A DNA stretch of 64,000 nucleotides from Planctomycetota bacterium (GTDB taxonomy: Bacteria > Planctomycetota > Planctomycetia > Pirellulales > UBA1268), in assembly GCA_003669585.1 (NCBI GenBank), contig QWOQ01000005.1, positions 202,502 through 266,501 on the forward strand, in the 5' to 3' direction. Position numbers and translations under genes: made by a program. Below the pieces are notes generated by a model. The model ran no database searches. It was not told where the DNA came from and saw only the letters and a list, made by a program, of their open reading frames with translations. Position 1 is the stretch's first letter. Each line of letters starts with the position of its first letter. Shown piece after piece: positions 35,149 through 44,099 of this stretch.

Positions 35149-36687
35149 TCAGTTCCGAAGTCCACGGTCAAGAAGCCGATAGTTAATCGCCTCGCAAAGG
35201 TGGGGCGGTTGTATCGCCTCGCTGCCGTCAATATCAGCAATAGTGCGAGCAACTCGTATAACTTTATCGTGTGCTCGGGCAGAGAGTCCGAGTTCACTCA
35301 CAGCGCGTTTGAGAATTTCCATAGCGGCATGATGAAGTACGCAAAACTCTCTGGTCTGACGGCTCGTCATTCGTGCATTTGTTTTATGGTGTGATTTTTC
35401 AAATCGGATCGACTGGATATTCCTCGCTCGTCGAACGGCTTCAACCATGGTGGCTCCGTCGGTTCCACTCCGTGTCGAGGAGAGTTCTTTGAACGGAACG
35501 GCCGGAACTTCAAGGTGAATATCGATCCGGTCGAGTAAAGGGCCCGATATCTTTCCCATATATCGATCGATCTGAGGAGTCGTACAGTGGCAGTTGCGAC
35601 GGGGATCTCCTCGGTAGCCGCATGGACAGGGATTGATCGCTGCTACCAACATGAAATTTGCCGGAAACGTTGTGCTCATCTTCGCCCGGCTGATCGTCAC
35701 AAAACCCTCCTCGAGCGGCTGCCGCAACGCTTCGAGTGTGCGTCTGTTAAATTCTGGAAGCTCGTCCAGAAATAAAACTCCGTTATGAGCAAAACTAATT
35801 TCACCGGGCATTGGATTGGATCGGCCGCCCACGAGACCAGCGTCACTGATCGTGTGATGGGGAGCCCGAAAAGGACGAGTGCCCATCAGCGGCTGGCCGG
35901 GAGAGAGGAGCCCCACTGCACTATAGATTCGCGTTGTTTCAATCGACTCTGATGTTGACAAGGGAGGCAAAATAGTAGGCATTCGCTTGGCGAGCATCGT
36001 CTTTCCACTTCCCGGTGGTCCGACCATAAGAAGATTGTGCGACCCCGCTGCGGCAACTGTCAGCGCGCGCTTGGCCGCCTCCTGTCCTCGCACGTCGGAA
36101 AAATCAGTATCGTAGTCTGCAAAGCGATCAATCCATTCCGTGACGCGTGGCGGTGTTCGACCTATTGTGAGATGACCGGAAAAAAATCCCACAGCCTCCG
36201 CAAGTGACGCGACAGGAATAATCTCCATATTTTCGACCACTGCTGCTTCCATAGCGCTCGCCGTGGGCACGACTACGCCGAGGAGACGTTGTTCCCTCGC
36301 GGCTGTGATGGCCATCGACAGAGCACCGCGGGTTGGCCTGGTCGTGCCCTCGAGAGAAAGCTCACCAACAACTGCATATTTTTCAAATCTTTCCGATGAA
36401 AACTGACCGCTACTGGCAAGAATTCCAAGCGTGATTGGAAGGTCAAAAGACGCCGCCTGCTTGGGTAGTTCGGCGGGAGCCAGATTGACAACTATTCTAT
36501 CCTGTGGCCTTGTAAATCCTGAATTCACGATCGCACGCCCAACGCGATGCGTGCTTTCCCTGATCGCCGCATCGGGAAGACCCACCAGCACCGTGGCCGG
36601 AAGGCCTCCGGTCGAGACGTCGACCTCAACCTCGACAGAAACCGCATCGATGCCTTGAAGTGAAAAAGTGTGCAATCGTGCAAGCAT
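35149..36687 (-). CDS. yifB: YifB-family Mg-chelatase-like AAA ATPase (ComM-like)
   Basis: A 512-residue protein of the YifB/ComM family. The N-terminal Lon-like domain (TFSLQGIDAVSVEVEVDVSTG), the AAA+ module with Walker A GPPGSGKTMLAKRMPTILPPL and Walker B GVLFLDELPEF, the Cys-rich insert NPCPCGYRGDPRRNCHCT and the C-terminal Mg-chelatase-like region are all present. ComM-type helicases promote branch migration during recombination of incoming DNA in some bacteria. The ATG at 36687 has AAAGGTGA before it; the frame is open to 36783. Confidence 0.92.
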   Translation of the reverse strand: MLARLHTFSLQGIDAVSVEVEVDVSTGGLPATVLVGLPDAAIRESTHRVGRAIVNSGFTRPQDRIVVNLAPAELPKQAASFDLPITLGILASSGQFSSERFEKYAVVGELSLEGTTRPTRGALSMAITAAREQRLLGVVVPTASAMEAAVVENMEIIPVASLAEAVGFFSGHLTIGRTPPRVTEWIDRFADYDTDFSDVRGQEAAKRALTVAAAGSHNLLMVGPPGSGKTMLAKRMPTILPPLSTSESIETTRIYSAVGLLSPGQPLMGTRPFRAPHHTISDAGLVGGRSNPMPGEISFAHNGVLFLDELPEFNRRTLEALRQPLEEGFVTISRAKMSTTFPANFMLVAAINPCPCGYRGDPRRNCHCTTPQIDRYMGKISGPLLDRIDIHLEVPAVPFKELSSTRSGTDGATMVEAVRRARNIQSIRFEKSHHKTNARMTSRQTREFCVLHHAAMEILKRAVSELGLSARAHDKVIRVARTIADIDGSEAIQPPHLCEAINYRLLDRGLRN

Positions 36688-36946
36688 AAGGTCACCTTTT
36701 TGTGAGATCGCCTTCTCGAGGTAATTGATCTCCATGAGTGTACTTATGTACAGCTCACATGCAAGCAATTGGTTGCATGGCATTCAAAAGCATTTCGCAA
36801 CGGCTGCCGTCTGTTCACCTCATATTGATTCAGGTGCTGTCACTTGAGACACAATTCAACCCTTGGTTTCACATCCGTACTCCGGGCCGGTATCCTTTCT
36901 CTCCGTGTCGGTGCATAGAGTTTTTACAAACCCATGGCAAATTTTT

Positions 36947-37669
36947 ATGCGAGTTCTTAATGGTGCTCTGATCGGCGTCATCGTTGCAGTTGCAGGATTC
37001 ACCATGACCACTGCGGCCGATCCTGACACTCTGCCGAAGCAAAGTGCGCCGAATCCAGAATCTTCCACCGATGCAGAGACAGACACTTGGAAATCTCTTT
37101 TTGACGGAAAAACACTCGGTTTATGGAAACCAACGAGGTTCGGCGGTGAGGGAGAGGTGAGCATTCAGGATGGCACGATTCAGATTGCAATGGGTTCTGA
37201 CATGAGTGGCATCACATGGAGTGGAGTTTTTCCTGAACAGCACTACGAAATTTCAATGGACGCCAGTCGCGTTGACGGAACCGACTTTTTTTGTGGTCTG
37301 ACATTTCCTGTTGGAAAGAATCCTTGCAGCTTTATTGTTGGCGGCTGGGGGGGAGGCATTTGCGGTCTTTCGAGCATTGACGGGCTCGATGCGGCAAGAA
37401 ACGACACAACGAAGTGGCGAGAGTTCAAGACTGGTCAGTGGTATGCCATCCGTGTTCGAGTCTCTCCCAACACCATCACCTGCTGGATCGATGATGAAAA
37501 AATGGTCGAACAGCCGCTCAAGGGGCGTACACTTTCGATTCGAGATGAGGTCGCCGCATCGAAGCCACTGGGGATTGCGTCGTTCGCCACGACCGCTGGA
37601 ATAAAAAATATTCGTTTCCGCCCAATCGATGAAACGCCCAGCAATTCAAAAAAATCCCTGTCCAAATAA
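36947..37669 (+). CDS. Exported DUF1080 (3-keto-disaccharide hydrolase-like) protein
   Basis: A 240-residue exported protein. The signal peptide (RVLNGALIGVIVAVAGFTMTTAADP) is followed by one DUF1080 domain beginning WKSLFDGKTLGLWKP and ending IGIASFATTAGIKNIRFRPI-like strands, a concanavalin-type beta-sandwich. DUF1080 proteins are abundant in planctomycetes; some act on 3-keto-glycosides, others are carbohydrate-binding. The ATG at 36947 is chosen for the signal; the frame is open to 36863. A two-domain relative lies about 2 kb downstream. Confidence 0.8.
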   Translation: MRVLNGALIGVIVAVAGFTMTTAADPDTLPKQSAPNPESSTDAETDTWKSLFDGKTLGLWKPTRFGGEGEVSIQDGTIQIAMGSDMSGITWSGVFPEQHYEISMDASRVDGTDFFCGLTFPVGKNPCSFIVGGWGGGICGLSSIDGLDAARNDTTKWREFKTGQWYAIRVRVSPNTITCWIDDEKMVEQPLKGRTLSIRDEVAASKPLGIASFATTAGIKNIRFRPIDETPSNSKKSLSK

Positions 37670-37860
37670 ACACAATGTCGATTTATCTGTGTGTAAGTGT
37701 TTCCGAAAAGGAATCGACAGAGCGCCGGTTTTCTGAGCGTTTTTGAATTGAGAATCGCTCATCAAATGAGAGAACCCTTGATGAAGAGGGACAATCTGAG
37801 GAAGATGATCCGGTTCGAATCCTTCCGCTGTTCACTTTTGCGATGCCTTGAAAGTATTCC

Positions 37861-38250
37861 ATGAAAGAACCGCCGGTCCCTCAGAAAAATGATGCGTTCA
37901 ACGCACTCATCAACGTGGAACAGCATCCAGAAGTAGTTGTCGTTCGAATCAAAGCTGAAAAAATTGAGGAGTACAACGTGCAGGAAGTGCAGGACGCAAT
38001 GTCGCTTGCAATTGCCGAAGTATCCCCCAAGCCTGTTGTTCTAGAACTTTCGGGAGTCATTTTTCTTCAAAGCCTTGCCCTCGGAGCACTTCTTCGAATT
38101 CTGACGGAATGTCGCACTCGGGAACAGCCACTTTTTTTAGTTGGACTGAACTCAGATTTAAAAGAGCTGTTTCGCGTAACGCGTCTCAATCAAGTCTTTC
38201 GAATCGTTGCCGACGTGCCAGCCGTAATCGAATTACTCAGAGTTTTATAA
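37861..38250 (+). CDS. STAS-domain protein, non-standard phosphorylation site
   Basis: A 129-residue STAS-domain protein like anti-sigma-factor antagonists. The fold is recognisable (VVVRIKAEKIEEYNVQEVQDAM; PVVLELSGVIFLQSLALGALLRI; LFLVGLNSDLKELFRVTRLNQVFRI). The DSSGLG motif, whose second Ser is phosphorylated in SpoIIAA, reads QSLALG, so the usual kinase switch cannot work in the standard way. It precedes an HD-domain gene by about 70 bp on the same strand. No RsbW-type kinase or sigma factor is adjacent. The partner is unknown. Confidence 0.8.
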   Translation: MKEPPVPQKNDAFNALINVEQHPEVVVVRIKAEKIEEYNVQEVQDAMSLAIAEVSPKPVVLELSGVIFLQSLALGALLRILTECRTREQPLFLVGLNSDLKELFRVTRLNQVFRIVADVPAVIELLRVL

Positions 38251-38319
38251 TAAAAACGCCGACGATCTTTTGATGTCAACCATTGTGCTCCTCTGGTATT
38301 GTTGAGGAGAATCCTATTG

Positions 38320-39018
38320 ATGACATTTCCATGTGAGCCACCGAATTCCTCCGGCGACTATCCAGATAAACTTCGGCAACGAATCGCTGAGGATGCCGCT
38401 CGCTATGTCCGAGACGGAAAGGATTTTACTCAGGCAATACTTCTCGCGGCGCGCCGTGTTGCAAGGGAATGGGTGCCGAACGATCGTTTGCCAGGTTACA
38501 AGGAGATTCTCCGCGCGATCAACCCCGCACACACTCGATCTCTTGATCGGTTTGACACGCTCCGGGAACTTGTGCAGATGCTTGAATCGGTAAAGCAGGA
38601 TCCAGCTCGGCATCCTGAAGGAGATTTGCTCGAACATTCCCTGCAGGTTTTTGATCGGGTATATCGCGAGAGGCCATTCGATGAAGAACTCCTCACCGCG
38701 GCGCTCGTACACGATGTGGGCAAGGTGTTTGATCGAAACAATTCCATCAGAGCCGCTGTAGAGGCTCTCCAGGATATGATCACGCCGCGCACACAGTGGT
38801 TTATCGAACAACTGCCGGTCGCAATGAGTCTGCACGAGGGCGTTTTGGGGGCTCGCGCTCGAGCAAGGCTGGAACTTCATCCAGATTGTGAAGACCTTCA
38901 GTTGCTTGCCGAATCAAAAAGGCGCGGATGTGTTCGGGGCTACGATACTCCAACGCTCGAACAGGCTTTTGAAAATCTACGAGAGCTTGCTGCGGAAGAT
39001 AACCCGCCCAGGGGATAA
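38320..39018 (+). CDS. HD-domain phosphohydrolase-like protein
   Basis: A 232-residue cytosolic protein. The HD metal motif is present: His in LLEHSLQVF, HD in ALVHDVGK, with a further His in MSLHEGV. The N-terminal part (DAARYVRDGKDFTQAILLAARRVAREW) is helical and not recognised. HD proteins hydrolyse phosphates in nucleotides or second messengers; the substrate here is unknown. The ATG at 38320 follows a GAGGAG at about 10 bases; a TTG at 38299 is a weaker option. It could be co-transcribed with the STAS gene. Confidence 0.75.
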   Translation: MTFPCEPPNSSGDYPDKLRQRIAEDAARYVRDGKDFTQAILLAARRVAREWVPNDRLPGYKEILRAINPAHTRSLDRFDTLRELVQMLESVKQDPARHPEGDLLEHSLQVFDRVYRERPFDEELLTAALVHDVGKVFDRNNSIRAAVEALQDMITPRTQWFIEQLPVAMSLHEGVLGARARARLELHPDCEDLQLLAESKRRGCVRGYDTPTLEQAFENLRELAAEDNPPRG

Positions 39019-39160
39019 TTTTCTGCTGGCAGACTTGACGTTTTTCTCCCTGCTTTGCTTGTAAATGATTGCACAGCGATCTCATTGTGATCAGAATACT
39101 TTTGAAAATATGGTTTCGTGTCATTGCATGGATATCTCTCAGCAGAGGAGAAAACCGCTG

Positions 39161-40585
39161 ATGCTCTCTCAAAAATTCGTTCACAATGCCACGCGCAAAT
39201 GTCTCTTCGTATGCCTTCTCAGTCTCGTGGCCTCGATGAAGAGTGTTTTTGCCGATATCGGTGTCGGTGCTGCGCCGATTGCAGACGCTGAGGTTCTTCT
39301 TGACGGCTCACGGGAGATGCTGGATGACAAATGGACCTATTGGCAGGGGCCCGGTTTCAAAAGCGAGTTGCCGATCAAATGGAAGATTGTCGCTGATCCG
39401 GTTGACGGCGGCACCGTCGTTATGACAGATGATCCGGCAGCTGCTGGTGGCCGATTTGGGACGGCAGACATTGTTACAAAAAAAGAATACCGTGACTTTC
39501 GTCTTCATATTGAATTGCTGATTGCCAATCCCAGAGGCAACAGCGGAGTTTATCTGCAGAACCGCCATGAAATTCAGGTGCTCGATGGTGATAGCACTCC
39601 GCATGGAATGGCGGCGATTATTAACGAAAGTGAATCGCCCTATTATGCCTATAACGGCCTCGGTAACTGGAACTCGTATGACGTTGTCTTTCGAGCAGCT
39701 CGTTTTAAAAATAAAATACGTTCCGAGAAGTCTCGCGTGACGATGTATTTCAACGGGCAAAAAACGAACACTGATTTTGAAATTAATAAGGTGTGGGGTG
39801 GACCGAATTCTGGGATCGATGGTGGCAATGACGACGGACAAGGCATCAGCGATACTCCCGGTGGACTCAAACTTCAATGTGAGGGGCACGATGTTCGCTA
39901 TCGAAATGTGTGGATCAAAGAACTCAATCTTGAACAGCCGAGCACTGATTTCTCAGAGCCACTCAGTGTTGAATCAAAATTCCCACCGTCAGAAAGCGTT
40001 CAGCACTTGTTTAATCGAAAAGACCTTTCTGGCTGGAAAGGGGACGCCTCTCGCTGGTCGATATCGCACGAGATGATCCGCGGTGCGAACACGGATGTGG
40101 TCGCAAGTAGCACCTATTTATTGACTGACAAAAAATATCGGAATTATCGAATGCTCTTTGAGGTCAAACAAACGATGAGTGAAAAACACTCCACGATGCA
40201 TTCCGCAGTTGCTACCCTCGGAGAGACGTTTACAGACGCTGGCGACAATACGTTTGGCTTTCGTGGACCGCTGCTCATGTTTTGTCACGACTGGGGCATC
40301 TGGGACGCACATCGCAGGAATCGAATTGTGCCTGGGGGCGCCGGTGGAACCATAGAAAAAAAAGGGCAATGGAATCAGATTGAGATACTCGTTCGCGGTG
40401 ATCGAATACGATTCGTGGCAAACGGTCTCGAGGTGTTCGACTTTACCGATGTTCCTGAGATGCTCACGGCCAGTCCTATCGGTCTACAACTGCACGCTAA
40501 CAGCCAGGCTCAGGAATTTCATTTTCGAAATATACTTCTCGCAGAGGACCCCACAGACACACTTGTGACACTTACACAGCGATGA
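39161..40585 (+). CDS. Exported protein with two DUF1080 domains
   Basis: A 474-residue exported protein. After a signal peptide (KCLFVCLLSLVASMKSVFA) come two concanavalin-type DUF1080 domains, the first at about 35-260 (GNSGVYLQNRHEIQVLD, a family hallmark; GISDTPGGLKLQ...VRYRNVWIKEL) and the second from about 285 (LFNRKDLSGWKGDASRWSIS...HFRNILL). GNSGVYLQ is kept in the first domain but not in the second (HSTMHSAVATLG), so the second has probably diverged. The ATG at 39161 has GAGGAG upstream. It is likely periplasmic and acts on or binds carbohydrate. Confidence 0.8.
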   Translation: MLSQKFVHNATRKCLFVCLLSLVASMKSVFADIGVGAAPIADAEVLLDGSREMLDDKWTYWQGPGFKSELPIKWKIVADPVDGGTVVMTDDPAAAGGRFGTADIVTKKEYRDFRLHIELLIANPRGNSGVYLQNRHEIQVLDGDSTPHGMAAIINESESPYYAYNGLGNWNSYDVVFRAARFKNKIRSEKSRVTMYFNGQKTNTDFEINKVWGGPNSGIDGGNDDGQGISDTPGGLKLQCEGHDVRYRNVWIKELNLEQPSTDFSEPLSVESKFPPSESVQHLFNRKDLSGWKGDASRWSISHEMIRGANTDVVASSTYLLTDKKYRNYRMLFEVKQTMSEKHSTMHSAVATLGETFTDAGDNTFGFRGPLLMFCHDWGIWDAHRRNRIVPGGAGGTIEKKGQWNQIEILVRGDRIRFVANGLEVFDFTDVPEMLTASPIGLQLHANSQAQEFHFRNILLAEDPTDTLVTLTQR

Positions 40586-40744
40586 ACGAACGCGGGATAC
40601 GACTTGGGCAGTGTGACGTCCTGATTGCTCTACCTCTTTGTTCGTAGGATTATCTCTGCTCACTCAGTTTTCTAACAATTTTTCCGCACTTAGAAAACAC
40701 GCAGTACAACAGAGTTTCATCGATCTCTGGGAGGATCAACATCG

Positions 40745-41686
40745 ATGGTTGTTTCTATTCGTTCTCTTGAGAAAAACTACGGAAAAACTCGCGCACTCGG
40801 CGGCGTGAACTTAGAAGTAGAGCGGGGCACCATTTTTGGTCTTCTGGGTCAAAACGGAGCCGGAAAAACGACACTTGTTAAAATTCTTTTGGGCCTGGTT
40901 TCCTCTTCGGCAGGTTCCGCGAGTCTTCTTGATCGACCAGTAGGTACTTTTTCAGCACGCCGCGAGGTGGGGTATTTGCCTGAAGACCACAGGCTCCCCG
41001 AGTACCACACTGCTGTGAGTCTGCTTCATTTTTACGGTACCCTGCAGGGCATTCCCCGTCGCGAACGTCAATCTCGAATTGTGTATCTGCTTGAAATGCT
41101 CGGACTTAAAGGGCGTGAAAAACTTCGTATTCGCGGGTACTCCAAAGGCATGAAGCAGCGACTCGGTCTTGCTCAGGCGTTGCTGCATCGCCCTCGAGTA
41201 CTGTTTCTCGACGAACCAACCGACGGCGTAGATCCAGTGGGACGCAAGCAGATCCGCGAACTATTACTCGAAGAACAAAAGCGAGGCGTGACGGTGTTCG
41301 TCAACAGCCATCTCCTCGGCGAAGTGGAGCAACTGTGCGACCGGGTTGCCATTCTACGGAAAGGACTCGTTGTGCTCTCTGGAAGCGTGGCAGAACTTAC
41401 TGGTTTGAAGGCAACATGGTTGATTGGATTTGACCAACCGATTCCTTCACATTTCTCCTGGAATGGTGGCACTCTTGTTCCAACCGAGACTCCGGGTCTT
41501 CTTCGCCTTCAATGTACAGAACATGTTTCCTCAACCGGTGTCGTTCAAGAGAACGATCTTGCACTGGATGAGTTTCTTGCTGCTGCTGGTGTCTGTGGTC
41601 TGCGTCTACGCCATCTCACGCGCGAGCGAACGTCGCTTGAAGACCTTTATGTGGCGCTCGCGCACGATGCGGGGGATTCATTATGA
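40745..41686 (+). CDS. ABC transporter ATP-binding protein
   Basis: A 313-residue ABC ATPase. Walker A GQNGAGKTTL, signature YSKGMKQRLGLAQ, Walker B VLFLDEPTDGVDP and the switch His in NSHLLGE are intact, and the C-terminal 90 residues are an exporter-type extension. GGGAGG precedes the ATG. Its TGA overlaps the permease ATG (ATGA), so the two are translationally coupled. It belongs to the ABC-2/DrrA-NatA-like exporter group; the cargo is unknown. Confidence 0.93.
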   Translation: MVVSIRSLEKNYGKTRALGGVNLEVERGTIFGLLGQNGAGKTTLVKILLGLVSSSAGSASLLDRPVGTFSARREVGYLPEDHRLPEYHTAVSLLHFYGTLQGIPRRERQSRIVYLLEMLGLKGREKLRIRGYSKGMKQRLGLAQALLHRPRVLFLDEPTDGVDPVGRKQIRELLLEEQKRGVTVFVNSHLLGEVEQLCDRVAILRKGLVVLSGSVAELTGLKATWLIGFDQPIPSHFSWNGGTLVPTETPGLLRLQCTEHVSSTGVVQENDLALDEFLAAAGVCGLRLRHLTRERTSLEDLYVALAHDAGDSL

Positions 41687-43104
41687 AAGACCCGATCAGG
41701 TCTGGCACCTATTCTGAAGAATCCACGATTGGTTGTTCAAACGTTGTTCAGACGTTTGTTGCCATGATGAGCGATGCTTGGCGAGAGTTTCTTGACGCGA
41801 AGATTCTTTATCTGCTCGTGAGTCTTATCGCCATCCTTTTTTTTACGGTTCTCTCAGGTCGCATCGATCCTCTCCCGAGTGGCCGTGCCTATCTCGATTT
41901 TTCTGCAACGGCGATGTCTGCAAACCTTGATGAACTTGACCTCGGAAAACTGACCCTGACTGACATTGCCAAGGAACACAATGGTTCGGTTTATTGGATC
42001 GTCAGTGATCGGGCCCAGGGCGAAGATCATCCCAACAGCTCTTGGCAGGTGACGCTCAATCGCACCTATCTTCCTCTTTTTGCGCAGCCGGAAAATGCTG
42101 CAGACATTCAAAAAAGATTTGGAAACATTGCAGACGTCAAGCTCTGGAACGTTCGTGAAGTGCGAGAAACAACATCTGGATTCATAACGCGAATAGGGTT
42201 TCAGAGCTGGCAAATGACAGTTGATCCTGGACGCGATCTCAGACTTCTTTGGCCCAATCGATTTACACTCTTTCAAGACAGTCTTGAACTTACCTCTTCG
42301 AAAGGGGCGCCACTGGGTCTGGAAGTGTTTATTTTACAGAAACTCCTTACGACGGGATTGGGAGGAAGTATTTTGCTCTTGATCAGCGTGGCAGTGACCG
42401 CCGCCTTCGTTCCCAACATGGTGCGCAAAGGAACGCTTGAACTCCTGCTCGTGCGACCGATTCCTCGCTGGCAGATACTCCTTTTCAAATATTGCGGCAG
42501 CCTGCTCTTGGTCGCGGCGCTGTTGGGCCTCTTAATTTTTGCTTCTTGGCTGGTGACTGGAATCCTTGCCGACATCTGGACACCGGGAGTTCTCTTCGCC
42601 TTGCCCACACTGCTTCTATTTTTCGCGTTACTTTTATCAGTCAGCGTTTTGACCGGCGTGATCACTCGCAGTGTTACCTCAGCGATGCTCGTGACGGTTG
42701 CCTACTGGGCTCTGCTTTTTATTGTTGGACAGTTTCATAATCAGGTTATTGATAGCCGAATGCGTGAAGCAAATATTGGACGGGTCAAACCGATGGCGAT
42801 TGCCGATAGCCTGCGAGGCTCGAAATCAAAACGTGAAGAGCCACTCAGGCCAGGGCGGAAACCATTTTACAAAACGACTGTCGGCCGGGTGTCAGAAGCG
42901 ATCTACACCGTTTTGCCTCATACCGAAGATCTTGACAACTCTGTCGATCGACAATTGATGCGTGACTATGCCGTGGCCGGTCCGTTTCGGGCGTTGGTAG
43001 AGAGCACTGACTTTTCATGGAAAAGAGGCCTCGGCTTCACCCTTGGACACACTGCGGTGTTCCTTCTGTCGGCCTGTCTGATTTTCACACGGCGCGATCC
43101 CTAA
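41683..43104 (+). CDS. ABC-2 type permease
   Basis: A 473-residue permease for the preceding ATPase. The first transmembrane segment (about 43-62, LYLLVSLIAILFFTVLSG) is followed by a roughly 150-residue extracytoplasmic loop, then five more segments (GSILLLISVAVTAAFVP; LLLVAALLGLLIFASWLV; ALPTLLLFFALLLSVSVLTG; MLVTVAYWALLFIVG; and LGHTAVFLLSACLIF at the end). This large first loop is typical of ABC-2 exporters of the planctomycete NatB/CcmB-like kind. Coupled to the ATPase by a 4-bp overlap. Substrate unknown. Confidence 0.88.
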   Translation: MKDPIRSGTYSEESTIGCSNVVQTFVAMMSDAWREFLDAKILYLLVSLIAILFFTVLSGRIDPLPSGRAYLDFSATAMSANLDELDLGKLTLTDIAKEHNGSVYWIVSDRAQGEDHPNSSWQVTLNRTYLPLFAQPENAADIQKRFGNIADVKLWNVREVRETTSGFITRIGFQSWQMTVDPGRDLRLLWPNRFTLFQDSLELTSSKGAPLGLEVFILQKLLTTGLGGSILLLISVAVTAAFVPNMVRKGTLELLLVRPIPRWQILLFKYCGSLLLVAALLGLLIFASWLVTGILADIWTPGVLFALPTLLLFFALLLSVSVLTGVITRSVTSAMLVTVAYWALLFIVGQFHNQVIDSRMREANIGRVKPMAIADSLRGSKSKREEPLRPGRKPFYKTTVGRVSEAIYTVLPHTEDLDNSVDRQLMRDYAVAGPFRALVESTDFSWKRGLGFTLGHTAVFLLSACLIFTRRDP

Positions 43105-43124
43105 AACGTAAACGCCAAAATGAT

Positions 43125-44066
43125 TCACGAACGCTGCGTCGCAAGAAAAACCTGATCGAGCGTTTCTCGTAACACGCCGGCACTCTTTCGAAGTCCTTGA
43201 ACTTCACGCGGCCAAAGCTCGATTTCAATCATACGTTCGGCCCCTAATCGTCCAACAACGGTCGGTACGGAAATCGCAACATCTCGAAGTCCATAGGCAC
43301 CCGACTGCACCGCACAAATCGGTAGCACGCGTTTACTGTCAAGCAATACTGCATGAATGACTTCAGCAATTGAAATGCCGACGGCAAACCCTGCGCCGGT
43401 TTTTTTCTTAATCATCTCCGCACCTGAAGATTTTGTTCGTGCAAAGACATCCAATCCAAGTTTTTGAGAAAATCCAGGATATTTTTCAAGCGGGAGCCCG
43501 GCAATGCTGGCACTGCTCCAAACAGGCACCATACTGTCGCCATGCTCTCCAAGAATCATGGCAGAAACTTGAGTAGGAGGTGCGTTGAGATTCATCGCCA
43601 GAAGACTTCGGAATCGGAGCGTGTCCAGAAGTGTGCCGAGCCCGATGACTCGTCCCCGCGGCAAGCCGAGTTCTTTGGCTGCTAGAAATGTGAGAATATC
43701 AACCGGATTACTCACGACCAAAACGATCACATCCTGCCGAAGGCCTTTGGATATTAGTGAGGCAAGAATCGATCGGAAAAGTTCCACGTTACGGTTAATT
43801 AATGCAAGACGACTCTCATCGGGTTTTCTGCGGAGGCCGGCTGTGATGCAAACAATATCCGCGTCGGCCAGATCGTTGTAGCCGCCTGAGTGAATGCACT
43901 GGTCTGCGACAGTTGCACTTCCATGCAAAAGATCCAGAGCCTGTCCATCCGCGAGCTCGGCATTGTTATCCACCAACACAATTTCGTGTACGACTTTTCC
44001 CATCTGCAGTGCAAAGCCAGCGCAACTGCCAACGATACCGCCTCCGCCGATGATGCCAACTTTCAT
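43125..44066 (-). CDS. Lactate/malate dehydrogenase-like enzyme of the BMC locus
   Basis: A 313-residue NAD-dependent 2-hydroxyacid dehydrogenase. The Rossmann motif IIGGGGIVGSCAGFAL, the ITAGLRRKPDESR active-site loop, NPVDILT, the D/R pair in GTLLDTLRFRS and catalytic His in GEHGDSMVPVW are present. The specificity position in the loop (Gln in LDH, Arg in MDH) reads Arg, which by the usual rule favours malate-like dicarboxylates. It is the last gene of the BMC row, 33 bp after the aldolase, with GGA before its ATG. No encapsulation-type helix is seen, so it may act outside the shell. A role in recycling NAD or handling lactate is inferred. Confidence 0.88.
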   Translation of the reverse strand: MKVGIIGGGGIVGSCAGFALQMGKVVHEIVLVDNNAELADGQALDLLHGSATVADQCIHSGGYNDLADADIVCITAGLRRKPDESRLALINRNVELFRSILASLISKGLRQDVIVLVVSNPVDILTFLAAKELGLPRGRVIGLGTLLDTLRFRSLLAMNLNAPPTQVSAMILGEHGDSMVPVWSSASIAGLPLEKYPGFSQKLGLDVFARTKSSGAEMIKKKTGAGFAVGISIAEVIHAVLLDSKRVLPICAVQSGAYGLRDVAISVPTVVGRLGAERMIEIELWPREVQGLRKSAGVLRETLDQVFLATQRS

Positions 44067-44099
44067 AGAGTATTTTCCTTTGATAGGCGGTGCGACTGC

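Noticed and set aside
37812-37822. GGTTCGAATCC, identical to a tRNA T-arm core
   Set aside because: The flanks do not form a T-stem (only two pairs), and no acceptor or anticodon stem can be drawn around it.
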